Assembly (NCBI RefSeq): GCF_000716595.1
Contig: NZ_JNXC01000048.1
Span: 1-43,575, forward strand
Reading direction: 5' to 3'
DNA from: Saccharothrix sp. NRRL B-16314
Lineage (GTDB): Bacteria; Actinomycetota; Actinomycetes; Mycobacteriales; Pseudonocardiaceae
Length of the DNA stretch: 43,575 nucleotides
Positions 10,346 through 20,521 of this stretch are shown here, one piece after another. How positions within the stretch are numbered: the first letter of the stretch is position 1; every line of letters begins with the position of its first letter. Below the pieces are notes generated by a model. It saw only the letters and a list, made by a program, of their open reading frames with translations, ran no database searches and was not told where the DNA came from. The position numbers and the translations under genes were made by a program.

Positions 10346-13084
10346 TCAGACCCGGACCGCGGGGGCGCCGGGCCGCAGCACGGCCAGCAGGTCGGCGAGG
10401 ACGTCGCGGTCGGTTTCCCGGTGCGGCGTGCGCCAGCCGCGTCCGCCCAGGGCGGCCTGGGTCGCGGCGAGCACGCGGGCGTCGGCCTCTCCGTCGCCGC
10501 GGGCCAGGTCGAACCAGTCGGTGACCGGGACGACGTCGGCGGCGGTCAGTCCGGTGGTGGCGAGCAGGTCGTCGAGGCTGTAGGTGCGGTGCACGACCAG
10601 TTGCGAGCGCGCCGGCGCTCGGTCCACACCTGCCAGCAGCGCGTCGACGAGCAGCGACACGTCGCAGATCGGGACGTACCCGTCCAACCGGGGCAGGGCC
10701 CGCAGCCGCGTCGACAGGTCCAGCAACGACGAGAACCAGTCGTCGCGCAGGAAACCCGCGTCGTGGTGACCGTGGCCGTAGACCAGCCCTGCCCGGTAGC
10801 TGGCGACCGAGCAGCCGACTGCGGCCAGCTCGTCGACGTAAGCCTCGCAGACCAGCTTGGACCGCGAGTACGGGTCGCCCACGGCCGTCAGCGTCTCGGC
10901 GGACAGCTCGGTGAACCGCTCACCTGCCGACGCGGCGGACAGGAACGCGAACGAACGCGCGCCGAACGCTGCCGCGGCGCGCACCACCAGCGCGGTGGTG
11001 CGCACGCTGCCGCCCATGTGCCGTTCCAACGGCAGCAGGTGGTTGACGTCGTAACCACAGTGCACGACCGCGTCCACGGCGCTCCCGGTCCGCTGCTCGA
11101 CCCGGAGCTGCAGCTCCGCGTAGTCGATGACCTCCACCCGGTCGAGGTCGACCGCAGGGCGGTCGAACCGGGTGGAGTGCCCGATCCGCAGTTGCGCGGC
11201 GGTTCCGGTGCTGACGACCAGGACTTCCCGGCCCTCGGCCAGCAGCCGTTCCAGCACGTGCCCGCCGATGAACCCGGACGCGCCGGTCAGCAGCACCGCC
11301 CCCGCACCCGCGGGGGCGGTGCTGCGCAGATCCGGCAGCTCGGCGCGCAACGTGGCCAGTTCGTCGGCGGCCTGCCGGAACGCCTGCTCGGCGACGGAAA
11401 TTTCGCGCACGACTTCCTCACCGCGGACGTGCCGCATGAAGTCGGCGGCGACGAAGTCGTAGTCCATGGCGTGGAACGCGGCCTCCACCGCCTGCTGACC
11501 GTAGAGCTCGGTCAGCTTGACCTGGACGCGCATCATCGCCAGCGAGCTGCCGCCGGCCTCGAAGATCGACACGTCCGGGGCGACCTCCTGGCCGAGCACG
11601 GCGGCGACCACGTCGAGCACCCGGCGCAGCTCCACGCCCCCGTCCTCGGACGCCTCGGTGGTCCCGGTCCGCGCGGCCAGCTGCTCGCGCAGCACGCGCC
11701 TGTCGAGCTTGCCGCTGGTCGCCAGGGGGAAGTCGTCGGTGACGACGATCCGGTCCGGGACCTCCCAAGCGGGCAGCAGGTCGCGCAGTCGGGCCATGAG
11801 GGCGCCATCGTCGCCGCCGGTGTCGGTGGTGGCCAGCACGACCTCTTCGCCGAGCTGCACCATGGCGACCTGTGTGCCCAGGTGGGCGGCGAGCGCGGAC
11901 TCCACGTGCGCCAGGTTGACCCGGTGGCCGAGCCTCTTGACCTGTTCGTCGACCCGGCCCATGTAGGTCAGGCCGCTGCGGTCGAGGGCGACCCGGTCGC
12001 CGGTGCGGTAGGCGCGCCTGCCGCCGATCTCGCTGAAGCGCTGCTGCTCGTCGGGGCTGCCGCCGACGTAGCCCAAGGCGACGCCGTCTCCGACGATCAC
12101 CAGCTCGCCGATGCCGGAATCGGCGAGTGTGCCGGTGTCCGGGTCGCGGACCAGAGCGGTGAACCCGTCGATCGGGGTGCCGATGGTGGTGCCGAACCCG
12201 GTCAGCTCGGCCACCGAGAAGCACACGGTGGCCTCGGTGGGGCCGTAGGCGTTGAACACCCTGCTGTGCCGGGCAGCGACGTCGAACTCGGCTTTGCCGA
12301 GGGCTTCTCCGGCGAACTGGACCTTGCGCACGCGGCGCTGCGCCTGCTCGTCCAGACGGGCGTAGACCGAGGGCGGCACCATGATCAGGTCGCCGCCGTG
12401 CTCGGCGAGGTGCCGGGACAACGCGCCCAGCCAGGAGTGCTGCTCGCGGGCGGGGACGACGACCTCGGCGCCCGCGTGCAGGGCGGCGACGATCTCGGTG
12501 ATGGAGGCGTCGAACGACAGCGAGGCGAACTGCACCACCTGCTCGCCGGGGCGGATGTCGAGAAGCCGCTGCAGTGACCGGCACAGGTTCAGGAGACCGC
12601 CGTGGCCCACGTCGACCAGCTTGGGCAACCCCGTGGATCCGGAGGTGAAGATGGAGTACGCGACCGGGGAGTCGCCCGCTTCCGGGGCGGCCCCGCTCTC
12701 GGACAGCGCCACCTGCCTCGCGTCGAGTGCTCGGACGCCCGCGCCCGCCGCTTTCACCCGCGCCTCGTCGTCGAAGCACACGGCCAGGCCGGGGTCTGCG
12801 ATGCGCGCGGAGTCGGTGAACCGCTCGGCGGGCAGCGCGGGGTTGGTCGGGGTGTAGACAGCGTGGCTGCGCATGGCCGCCAGGGCCCAGATCACGGCCG
12901 TCGTCGTGTGCTCGCCGACGATGAGCACCCGCCGGCCCGACGGGCACTCGCGGTTGATCAGCGCGGCCAGGAAGCCGGTGACCCGGTCCAGGGCGGAGTA
13001 GGTCCACGTCTGGTCGGCGCAGCGCAGTGCCACCCGGTCGGCGTGCCGTGTGAACGCGCCGTTCAACAGATCAGGCAATCGCAC
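10346..13084 (-). CDS. cmlP: Chloramphenicol NRPS: A-PCP-thioester reductase
   Basis: A single-module synthetase with no condensation domain. The motif numbers here count from an in-frame TTG at 13096, four codons before the preferred start: A3 TSGSTGLPK 151-159, the amine-anchoring Asp196 in SFDAS, A5 NAYGPTE 282-288, A7 YRTGD 363-367, A10 Lys463, carrier Ser518 in EAGGSSL, and a reductase domain with TGASGFIGG near 604-612 and YSRSK (Tyr743, Lys747). It activates L-p-aminophenylalanine and holds it for hydroxylation. After acylation it releases the product by NADPH-dependent reduction, giving the propanediol. GTG 13084 is chosen because GGAG stands six bases upstream; the TTG at 13096 has no ribosome site. 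The start overlaps the preceding gene by 14 bp, so the two are coupled. Confidence 0.95.
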   Translation of the reverse strand: MRLPDLLNGAFTRHADRVALRCADQTWTYSALDRVTGFLAALINRECPSGRRVLIVGEHTTTAVIWALAAMRSHAVYTPTNPALPAERFTDSARIADPGLAVCFDDEARVKAAGAGVRALDARQVALSESGAAPEAGDSPVAYSIFTSGSTGLPKLVDVGHGGLLNLCRSLQRLLDIRPGEQVVQFASLSFDASITEIVAALHAGAEVVVPAREQHSWLGALSRHLAEHGGDLIMVPPSVYARLDEQAQRRVRKVQFAGEALGKAEFDVAARHSRVFNAYGPTEATVCFSVAELTGFGTTIGTPIDGFTALVRDPDTGTLADSGIGELVIVGDGVALGYVGGSPDEQQRFSEIGGRRAYRTGDRVALDRSGLTYMGRVDEQVKRLGHRVNLAHVESALAAHLGTQVAMVQLGEEVVLATTDTGGDDGALMARLRDLLPAWEVPDRIVVTDDFPLATSGKLDRRVLREQLAARTGTTEASEDGGVELRRVLDVVAAVLGQEVAPDVSIFEAGGSSLAMMRVQVKLTELYGQQAVEAAFHAMDYDFVAADFMRHVRGEEVVREISVAEQAFRQAADELATLRAELPDLRSTAPAGAGAVLLTGASGFIGGHVLERLLAEGREVLVVSTGTAAQLRIGHSTRFDRPAVDLDRVEVIDYAELQLRVEQRTGSAVDAVVHCGYDVNHLLPLERHMGGSVRTTALVVRAAAAFGARSFAFLSAASAGERFTELSAETLTAVGDPYSRSKLVCEAYVDELAAVGCSVASYRAGLVYGHGHHDAGFLRDDWFSSLLDLSTRLRALPRLDGYVPICDVSLLVDALLAGVDRAPARSQLVVHRTYSLDDLLATTGLTAADVVPVTDWFDLARGDGEADARVLAATQAALGGRGWRTPHRETDRDVLADLLAVLRPGAPAVRV

Positions 13085-14231
13085 GGAGAACTCCAATTCG
13101 CTGTTCGAGGTGGGCGAGGACGTCCTGCGCGGCGTCCTCGTCGAGGAACCGGCTCTTGTACTGGAGCTTCATCAGCGGTGGACCGGGGAAGGACCGGTCG
13201 ACGAGGAACTTCAAGTCCTCGAACGCGAGTTCGCTGCGCACCCGCACCCAGTCCCAGTGCCGCGGGTCCGGGCGCATGAAGGTGGTGTCCGACACGACGA
13301 TGCGCGGCATCCGGCCGCGGCTGAATGCCGTGGCGAAGGAGGTGAGGTCGGACATCGTGTAGCGCCCCAGGCCTTCCAGCCGTTCCCGGGTCTGAGTGAA
13401 GTGCTCGGGGGTGTATTCCGCGGCGTGCTCGGAGCGCACGACCAACGGGCGGATCTCCACGAAGTAGCCGCCTTGTCGCGCGAAGTCCCAGCGGGAGAAG
13501 GGGTACTGGAGCACCAGACCGCCGCCGATGACGTGCAGCACGGTGGCGGTCACCGCGGCGAGCAGTTGGTCGAAGGAGACCCCGGAACGCATCGGCAGCC
13601 ACCGCTCGGTGCTGTGCGAGATGGTGGGGATGCCGGGACGGCCGGGGACGGGCAGGTCGCCGAGTTCGCGCTGGACGCGATCGACGTCCGCGACGGGCAG
13701 ATCCGCGTAGCGGTGGAGCGCATTCGCGTGATCGCGGTAGCGGGAGCCCACCCGTTTGACGGGTTGCCCGCGCAGGTGCGCGCGCAACTGGGTGAGGAGC
13801 GTGACCACGTCGGCGAGGTCGACCACCATGTGGTTGAACTTGACGAACACCAGGTGCCCACCGCCGAGGTGCGGCCAGAAGGCGAGGTGAGCCGCCTCGT
13901 CGAGCGCCAGTGGCCGGGTGTTGTGGTAGGCGGTGACCACCTCGGACAGTTCGTCCGGTGCGCCGTCGAGAGGCGTGTCGTGCACGACGCAGCTGGTCCG
14001 CACCTTCGCCTCGGGGACACCGAGGAGGTTGGCCAGCGCGTCGGTGACACCCAGTCCCCGGAGGAACGCTTCGACCCCGGGCAGGTCCGTGGCGCACGCC
14101 GGGGTGAGCACGCCGAGCGCGGCGGCGCAGGGGTTCACGTCGCAGTCGAGGTCGAGGTCGCGCAGGAAGCTGAACAGGTCGCGCACGGCGACGGCTTCCG
14201 GGACCAGGGCCGGTGCGGTGTCGGCGGTCAT
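13071..14231 (-). CDS. Condensation-like acyltransferase of the chloramphenicol cluster
   Basis: A 386-residue protein with the layout of the chloramphenicol-acetyltransferase/condensation-domain superfamily. The motif NHMVVDL gives His134 and Asp138, matching HxxxD with Asn in place of the first His of HHxxxDG. It is shorter than an NRPS condensation domain (about 450 residues). It sits between cmlI and cmlP with 5 bp before it and a 14-bp overlap after it, so it is in the core operon. CmlP has no condensation domain, and dichloroacetyl transfer to the amine has no other obvious catalyst here, so this is the best candidate. By position it may be what is called cmlH in Streptomyces venezuelae; I am not sure of the letter. 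The function is inference from motif and context. Confidence 0.75.
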   Translation of the reverse strand: MTADTAPALVPEAVAVRDLFSFLRDLDLDCDVNPCAAALGVLTPACATDLPGVEAFLRGLGVTDALANLLGVPEAKVRTSCVVHDTPLDGAPDELSEVVTAYHNTRPLALDEAAHLAFWPHLGGGHLVFVKFNHMVVDLADVVTLLTQLRAHLRGQPVKRVGSRYRDHANALHRYADLPVADVDRVQRELGDLPVPGRPGIPTISHSTERWLPMRSGVSFDQLLAAVTATVLHVIGGGLVLQYPFSRWDFARQGGYFVEIRPLVVRSEHAAEYTPEHFTQTRERLEGLGRYTMSDLTSFATAFSRGRMPRIVVSDTTFMRPDPRHWDWVRVRSELAFEDLKFLVDRSFPGPPLMKLQYKSRFLDEDAAQDVLAHLEQRIGVLRAIA

Positions 14232-14236
14232 GACGA

Positions 14237-15663
<1,427 letters not shown>

Positions 15664-15969
15664 GTGAACGACCGCATACTCCAGGTCATTGTTTCGGCGA
15701 TCGAGGAGCTGAACGAGTCGCGGGAGGAGAAGATCCCCACCGACAACGTGCTCGACCTGAGCCTCTACGGCGACGCCGGGATTTTCGAGTCGATGCACCT
15801 GGTCGGTTTCCTCGCCTTGGTCGAGGAGAAGCTCGAGGACGAGTTCGACGTCGAGGTCACGCTCGCGTCGGAGAAGGCCGTGTCCCGGCGGGTCAGCCCG
15901 TTCAGCAGCGTGCGCAGGCTCATCGATTTCACCGAGGAGGAGTTGCGGCTGCTTGCCACGCTCCCGTAG
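15664..15969 (+). CDS. Free-standing acyl carrier protein
   Basis: A 101-residue acidic, helical protein of the phosphopantetheine-binding family. The attachment site is Ser43 in IFESMHLVGFL, where Glu-Ser-Met replaces the common Asp-Ser-Leu. It starts at GTG 15664 with AAGGAG about six bases upstream. It is the first gene of the plus-strand operon with cmlJ, cmlK and cmlS, so it probably carries the acyl group that CmlK activates and CmlS chlorinates, giving a dichloroacetyl thioester. No phosphopantetheinyl transferase is seen in the window, so a housekeeping one must modify it. The carrier role is well supported. The exact acyl chain (acetyl, malonyl or acetoacetyl) is not shown by the sequence. 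Confidence 0.85.
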   Translation: MNDRILQVIVSAIEELNESREEKIPTDNVLDLSLYGDAGIFESMHLVGFLALVEEKLEDEFDVEVTLASEKAVSRRVSPFSSVRRLIDFTEEELRLLATLP

Positions 15970-15997
15970 CCCGAACCACCGGAAAGCGAGCCCAGCC

Positions 15998-16696
15998 ATG
16001 AAAATCATGATCACCGGAACCCGCACGGGGATCGGCAGGGCGCTGGCCGAGTACCTGCTGGCTGCGGGCCACGAGGTCGTCGGGTGCAGCCGCAAGCCCG
16101 GGACGATCGAGCACGTGCGCTACGACCACCACCGGGTCGACCTGACCGACGGCGTCGCGCTCAAGGCGCTGTTCCGCGAACTGCGCCACACCCACGGCCA
16201 CCTCGACGCCCTGATCAACAACGCGGGCACGTCGGTCATGAACCACTTCATGCTGACCCCGGAGGAGACCACCCGGCGGCTGTTCGACCTGAACTTCTTC
16301 GCGGTCCTGAACTGCTGCCGGGAAGCGGTGAAACTGCTGCGCAGGTCGGCACAGCCCACCACCGCCATCCTCGCGCTGTCCACGGTCGCGGTGCCTTGGG
16401 CGCTGGACGGGCACCTGGCCTACTCGACCAGCAAGGCCGCGGTCGAGCAGTTGGTGCGCGTGATGAGCAAGGAGTTGGCAGACCAGCGGATCCGGGTCAA
16501 CGGCCTGGGTGTGCCGCCGGTGGGCACCGTGCTCACCCGCACGGTGCCCACCGAGCGGATCGACGGGCTCGTCGCCCGGCAGGCGATCAAGCGCCTGTGC
16601 ACCACCGCCGACCTCGTCGGGCCGGTGGAGTTCCTGATCGGTCCGGGGTCCGCCTTCGTGACCGGCGAGACGATCTTCCTGGGAGGGGTGAACTGA
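15998..16696 (+). CDS. cmlJ: Short-chain dehydrogenase/reductase
   Basis: A 232-residue classical SDR. Landmarks are TGTRTGIG at the N-terminus (cofactor glycine loop), NNAG 74-77, Ser128 (ALSTV), and Tyr142 and Lys146 (AYSTSKAA). The start ATG 15998 has GGAAAG about 12 bases upstream; a second in-frame ATG follows three codons later. It lies 28 bp after the carrier-protein gene and one base before cmlK. In the chloramphenicol cluster CmlJ is placed with the halogenation genes and may reduce a carbonyl on the carrier-bound acyl chain or in a late intermediate. The substrate is unproven here. Confidence 0.92.
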   Translation: MKIMITGTRTGIGRALAEYLLAAGHEVVGCSRKPGTIEHVRYDHHRVDLTDGVALKALFRELRHTHGHLDALINNAGTSVMNHFMLTPEETTRRLFDLNFFAVLNCCREAVKLLRRSAQPTTAILALSTVAVPWALDGHLAYSTSKAAVEQLVRVMSKELADQRIRVNGLGVPPVGTVLTRTVPTERIDGLVARQAIKRLCTTADLVGPVEFLIGPGSAFVTGETIFLGGVN

Positions 16697-16697
16697 C

Positions 16698-18077
16698 GTG
16701 CGCGACGAGTTCCTGGACCGGTGGGGCGGGTTCGGCGAGCGGACAGCGCTCTGGGGTGGTGGTACCGCGCACAGCTACGCCGATCTTCTCGGCCGCGTGC
16801 AGGAGGTGCGCGAGCTGCTCGACGGCGCGGGTGCGAAGGCGCACGACGCCGTGGTGCTGGAGGGGGACTTCTCCCCGAACGCCATCGCGGCGCTGTTCGC
16901 CCTCTACCTCAACCGCAACACCGTCATCCCGCTGGTGAGGGCAACCCGGACTGCGGTGGACACCGTCCGCGAGACCTGCGCGCCGCGCTTCACCGTCCGC
17001 ACCGGCGGGGATCGGGTGGAGGTCGTGCCGATGGAGGGCAACGGTGGCGCACCCCCACCTTCCTTCGCCCGGCTGACCGAGGGCGCCGCCGCCGGGTTGG
17101 TGCTGCTGAGCAGCGGCAGCACCGGCACACCGAAGGCGATCCTGCACAACCTCGACGCGCTGGTGGAGCAGAAGCTCGCCAAGCGCGCCCGCGGATCGGT
17201 GTCGATGAACATCCTGATGGTGCTGATGTTCGACCACATCGGCGGCATCAACTCGCTGCTGAGCGCGCTGCTCTCCGGCTCAGCGGCGGTGCTGCCGGCC
17301 AGGCGCACGCCGGAGGAGATCTGCGCCCTGGTGCAGCGTCACCGCATTCGGGTGCTGCCGACCAGCCCCACCTTCCTCAACCTGATCATCGTCGGCGGCT
17401 ACCACGAGCGCTACGACCTGGACAGCCTGCGGCTGATCACCTACGGCACCGAGCCGATGTCCGACGAGTTGCTGGGCAGGGTCGGCGCGGCGTTCCCCGG
17501 GGTGCGGCTGCTCCAGACCTTCGGCACCAGCGAGACCGGGATCGCCGCGACCGCCAGTGAATCCTCCGGCAGCACGTACTTCAAGATCGCCGACAACAGC
17601 ACTCGCTACCGCGTGGTCGACGGCGAACTCCAGCTCAAGAGCAGCACCCAGTTCCTCGGCTACCTCAACCACCCCGCCGACGCGATCACCGAGGACGGGT
17701 GGTTCCGCACCGGCGACCTGGTCGAGGAGAACGGTGACGGCTACATCAAGATCAAGGGGCGAGCCAAGGAGATGATCAACGTCGGTGGCGAGAAGCTGCT
17801 GCCGCTCGAACTGGAGTCGACCCTCCTGGCCAGTCCGCTGATCGAGGACTGCGTGGTCTACGGCAGGCCGAACGCGCTCACCGGGCAGGCGGTGTGCGTG
17901 GACGTCAAACCGGTCGGTGAGCTGAGCCGGGCCGAGGCCCGCGCCCACGTGCGTGAGTTCCTGACCGGTCGGGTCGAACCGTTCAAGATCCCCTCGAAGG
18001 TCACGGTGGTGGACGCCATCGGCATGTCCGACCGGCTCAAGAAAGTGCGGCTCCGGCCGCACGAGAACCAGGGCTGA
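16698..18077 (+). CDS. cmlK: Acyl-AMP ligase for the dichloroacetyl branch
   Basis: A 459-residue adenylate-forming enzyme, slightly short for the family. It has SSGSTGTPK at 138-146 (nucleotide loop), a TFGTSETG segment, WFRTGDLVEENGDGYIKIKG, and the C-terminal LKKVRL lysine. It should activate a short carboxylic acid as adenylate and load it on the upstream carrier protein or CoA. The GTG start at 16698 comes one base after the cmlJ stop, so the two are coupled. Genetic work in Streptomyces venezuelae ties cmlK to the dichloroacetyl moiety (established knowledge); substrate identity is inference. Confidence 0.93.
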   Translation: MRDEFLDRWGGFGERTALWGGGTAHSYADLLGRVQEVRELLDGAGAKAHDAVVLEGDFSPNAIAALFALYLNRNTVIPLVRATRTAVDTVRETCAPRFTVRTGGDRVEVVPMEGNGGAPPPSFARLTEGAAAGLVLLSSGSTGTPKAILHNLDALVEQKLAKRARGSVSMNILMVLMFDHIGGINSLLSALLSGSAAVLPARRTPEEICALVQRHRIRVLPTSPTFLNLIIVGGYHERYDLDSLRLITYGTEPMSDELLGRVGAAFPGVRLLQTFGTSETGIAATASESSGSTYFKIADNSTRYRVVDGELQLKSSTQFLGYLNHPADAITEDGWFRTGDLVEENGDGYIKIKGRAKEMINVGGEKLLPLELESTLLASPLIEDCVVYGRPNALTGQAVCVDVKPVGELSRAEARAHVREFLTGRVEPFKIPSKVTVVDAIGMSDRLKKVRLRPHENQG

Positions 18078-18165
18078 CCGCAGCCCCGGGCCGGCTCCGC
18101 CGACACATCGGGGGCGGGCCGCGCCCGTTCCGGCGCAACACGACACAAAACACAGGGAGAGCGTG

Positions 18166-19881
18166 ATGGCACGGTCGAAAGTGGCTGTCGTCGGTGGTGG
18201 GCCCGCAGGCTGTGTGGCCGCCCTGACGCTGCACAAGCTCGGTCACGACGTGGAGGTCTACGAGCGGGAGACGTTCCCGAGGTACCGGATCGGCGAGTCG
18301 CTGCTGCCGGGCACCATGTCCATCCTCAACCGGTTGGGCCTGCAGGACAAGATCGACGCGGCGAACTTCGTCAAGAAGCCGTCGGCGACCTTCCTGTGGG
18401 GTCAGGACCAAGCCCCGTGGACCTTCTCGTTCGCGGCGCCCAAGATCGCCCCGTGGGTGTTCGACCACGCGGTGCAGGTGAAACGCGAGGACTTCGACCA
18501 GTTGCTCATGAACGAGGCCAAGGCGCGGGGGATCCCCGTGCACGAGGCCACCTCCGTGACCGACGTCGACCTGTCCGCCGCCGACCGCGTCACCCTGTCG
18601 CTGCGCCGGGGTGACGAGCGTTCCACCGCGGTCGCGGACTACGTCATCGACGCGGGCGGTTCCGGCGGTCCGATCAGCCGCAAGCTCGGCGTGCGCCGCT
18701 ACGACGAGTTCTACAAGAACTTCGCCATCTGGTCGTACTTCAAGTGCCCCGACCCGTTCAAGGGCGACCTGCGCGGCACCACGTACTCGATCACGTTCGA
18801 GGACGGTTGGGTGTGGATGATCCCGGTCGCGGACGGCCTGTACAGCGTCGGCCTGGTCATCGACCGCTCCCGGGCGGCCGAAGTCCGCGAGATGGGCGCG
18901 GAGGCGTTCTACCGGGCGACGCTGCCCAAGGCGAAGCGCGCGATGGAGATCCTGGGCGACGCCGAGATGACCGACGAGGTCCGCATCGTGCAGGACTGGT
19001 CCTACGACGCCGACCACTTCTCCGCCGACCGCTACTTCCTGTGCGGCGACGCGGCGTGCTTCACCGACCCGCTGTTCTCCCAGGGCGTGCACCTGGCATC
19101 GCAGTCGGCGGTCAGCGCGGCCGCGGCGATCGACCGGATGACGGCGAACCCGGAAGAGACCGAGGCCGTGCACGCCTGGTACAACCGGTCTTACCGCGAC
19201 GCCTTTGAGGGTTACCACCAGTTCTTGGCGTCCTTCTACACCTTCGCCTCGTTCACCGAGCCGGAGTCGGAGTTCTGGCTGAAGCGACGCATCACCGAGT
19301 CCGACGACGACCGGCTGAGCCGCAAGCAGTGGTTCGACCGGATGTCGCAGGGGGAGGAGGGCGCGCTCGCCACCGCGGTGTCGGACTTCCACGACCGCGC
19401 CGCCACGATGATCCGCATCGGCAAGCACCAGCGCCAGGAGCTCAGCGACGAGTTCTCCGAGGAGGAGTTGAACGTCGCCCGCGTGCGCTGGATCGGCGAA
19501 CTCACCCAGCGGCTCAACAGCATCACCAGGCTGGTCTGGACCGGCAGCAAGGTGATGCTCAAGCCGCACTACAAGGTGGAGCCGTTGAGCCTGCGCTTGG
19601 CGCCGGTCCACGTGCTGGCGGACGACGGCGACCAGGACCTCACGCAGTACGCCGTGGGCGAGGACGAGCGGCGGATCTTCCAGGACCTGGCCGAGCAGGG
19701 CTTCGGGTACCGCACGCTGGTCAAGCGACTGGGTGCGGTGGGCAAGCAGGAGATCAGCGCGCAGTTGGTCACCCGGCTCATGGAGGCGGGTCTGCTCACC
19801 GGCTACAACGCCGACGGAGAGCGGGTGGTCATCCAGAGCAGGCTGCACTTCGGCGGCGTGGGCGTCGAGTACGAGGTCTGA
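18166..19881 (+). CDS. cmlS: FAD-dependent halogenase for dichlorination
   Basis: A 571-residue flavin halogenase. It has VVGGGPAGC at 8-16 for FAD, RIGESLLPG at 41-49, the halogenase signature WVWMIP at 215-220, and FLCGDAACFTDPLFSQG at 291-307. Asp277, in VQDWSY, falls at the residue reported to bind FAD covalently in Streptomyces venezuelae CmlS. The enzyme uses FADH2, O2 and chloride to make HOCl and twice chlorinates the activated acyl chain. The C-terminal third (from about 420) covers the active-site tunnel in the known structure. ATG 18166 is preferred, with GGGAG five bases upstream; an adjacent GTG at 18163 is possible. A gap of 88 bp follows cmlK, and a strong terminator follows the gene. 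Confidence 0.97.
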   Translation: MARSKVAVVGGGPAGCVAALTLHKLGHDVEVYERETFPRYRIGESLLPGTMSILNRLGLQDKIDAANFVKKPSATFLWGQDQAPWTFSFAAPKIAPWVFDHAVQVKREDFDQLLMNEAKARGIPVHEATSVTDVDLSAADRVTLSLRRGDERSTAVADYVIDAGGSGGPISRKLGVRRYDEFYKNFAIWSYFKCPDPFKGDLRGTTYSITFEDGWVWMIPVADGLYSVGLVIDRSRAAEVREMGAEAFYRATLPKAKRAMEILGDAEMTDEVRIVQDWSYDADHFSADRYFLCGDAACFTDPLFSQGVHLASQSAVSAAAAIDRMTANPEETEAVHAWYNRSYRDAFEGYHQFLASFYTFASFTEPESEFWLKRRITESDDDRLSRKQWFDRMSQGEEGALATAVSDFHDRAATMIRIGKHQRQELSDEFSEEELNVARVRWIGELTQRLNSITRLVWTGSKVMLKPHYKVEPLSLRLAPVHVLADDGDQDLTQYAVGEDERRIFQDLAEQGFGYRTLVKRLGAVGKQEISAQLVTRLMEAGLLTGYNADGERVVIQSRLHFGGVGVEYEV

Positions 19882-19897
19882 GTCCCGAGCGATCTGC

Positions 19898-19944
19898 GCG
19901 AGCCGGTGCCCGGCGGGACGACGTTCCGCCGGGCACCGGCTCGC
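19898..19944 (+). terminator. Terminator after cmlS
   Basis: A perfect 19-bp inverted repeat, 19898-19916 (GCGAGCCGGTGCCCGGCGG) with 19926-19944, around a 9-nt loop, 17 bp after the cmlS stop. Nothing but transcription termination seems needed to explain it. Confidence 0.85.
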
Positions 19945-20521
19945 ACGCTGCGCATCGCCGCGTCATGCCGCCGGGTGTGCGAACGTCCTGGTGAACTGCC
20001 GGTGATCGGCTTCGAATGCGTTCGACGGTACTCGAGTGTTCGGGATATACCGGAAAAGCGGGCCGATGCGACAAGCGGACGAGTGGCGAGGCGTGCGCCC
20101 GGTGGTTGACGACGACAAAGAAATCGGTACTCCGCATTCTGGGGTTCCTGTTCTTTCTCCCGTGGAATACGGCCGAAGTCGTTTGGTGGCAACGAGTCCG
20201 AACACTGGTCCGATCAGGGGATGTTTGAGATGACCCGCCTTGGGGCCCTGGCTTGTCGGAAAGAAACGGGTAATAGTCGGAAGTACAGGTCGCCTAGCAT
20301 CCCGCTCTCCGCTCGCTCGCGGCTCCGGTCGCGGGCGTTTGGCACGTGCGGGAGCTGGCGACCTGTGTGCCGATCGGAGGAGCCGGTCGGGGAATGGTCG
20401 AATCACCGGAGAGGGGGCCGAGGGCGGTTCAACGAGGTCAGAGCCTGTGGGCCACCGATCCCTGACCGACCGTTCGAGCCACTGCGGGCGCGAGGTGGCA
20501 CATTACACCCAGAGAGGATTC
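19945..20521. other. Upstream region of cmlR
   Basis: The 577 bp between the cmlS terminator and cmlR contain no convincing gene. Base composition drops in 20000-20290, consistent with a promoter region. TTGACG at 20106-20111 could be a -35 box, but no good -10 follows. A half site GTTCGACGG (first half of the StrR consensus) occurs near 20018 without its partner half, so direct self-control by CmlR is not clearly visible. Confidence 0.5.
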
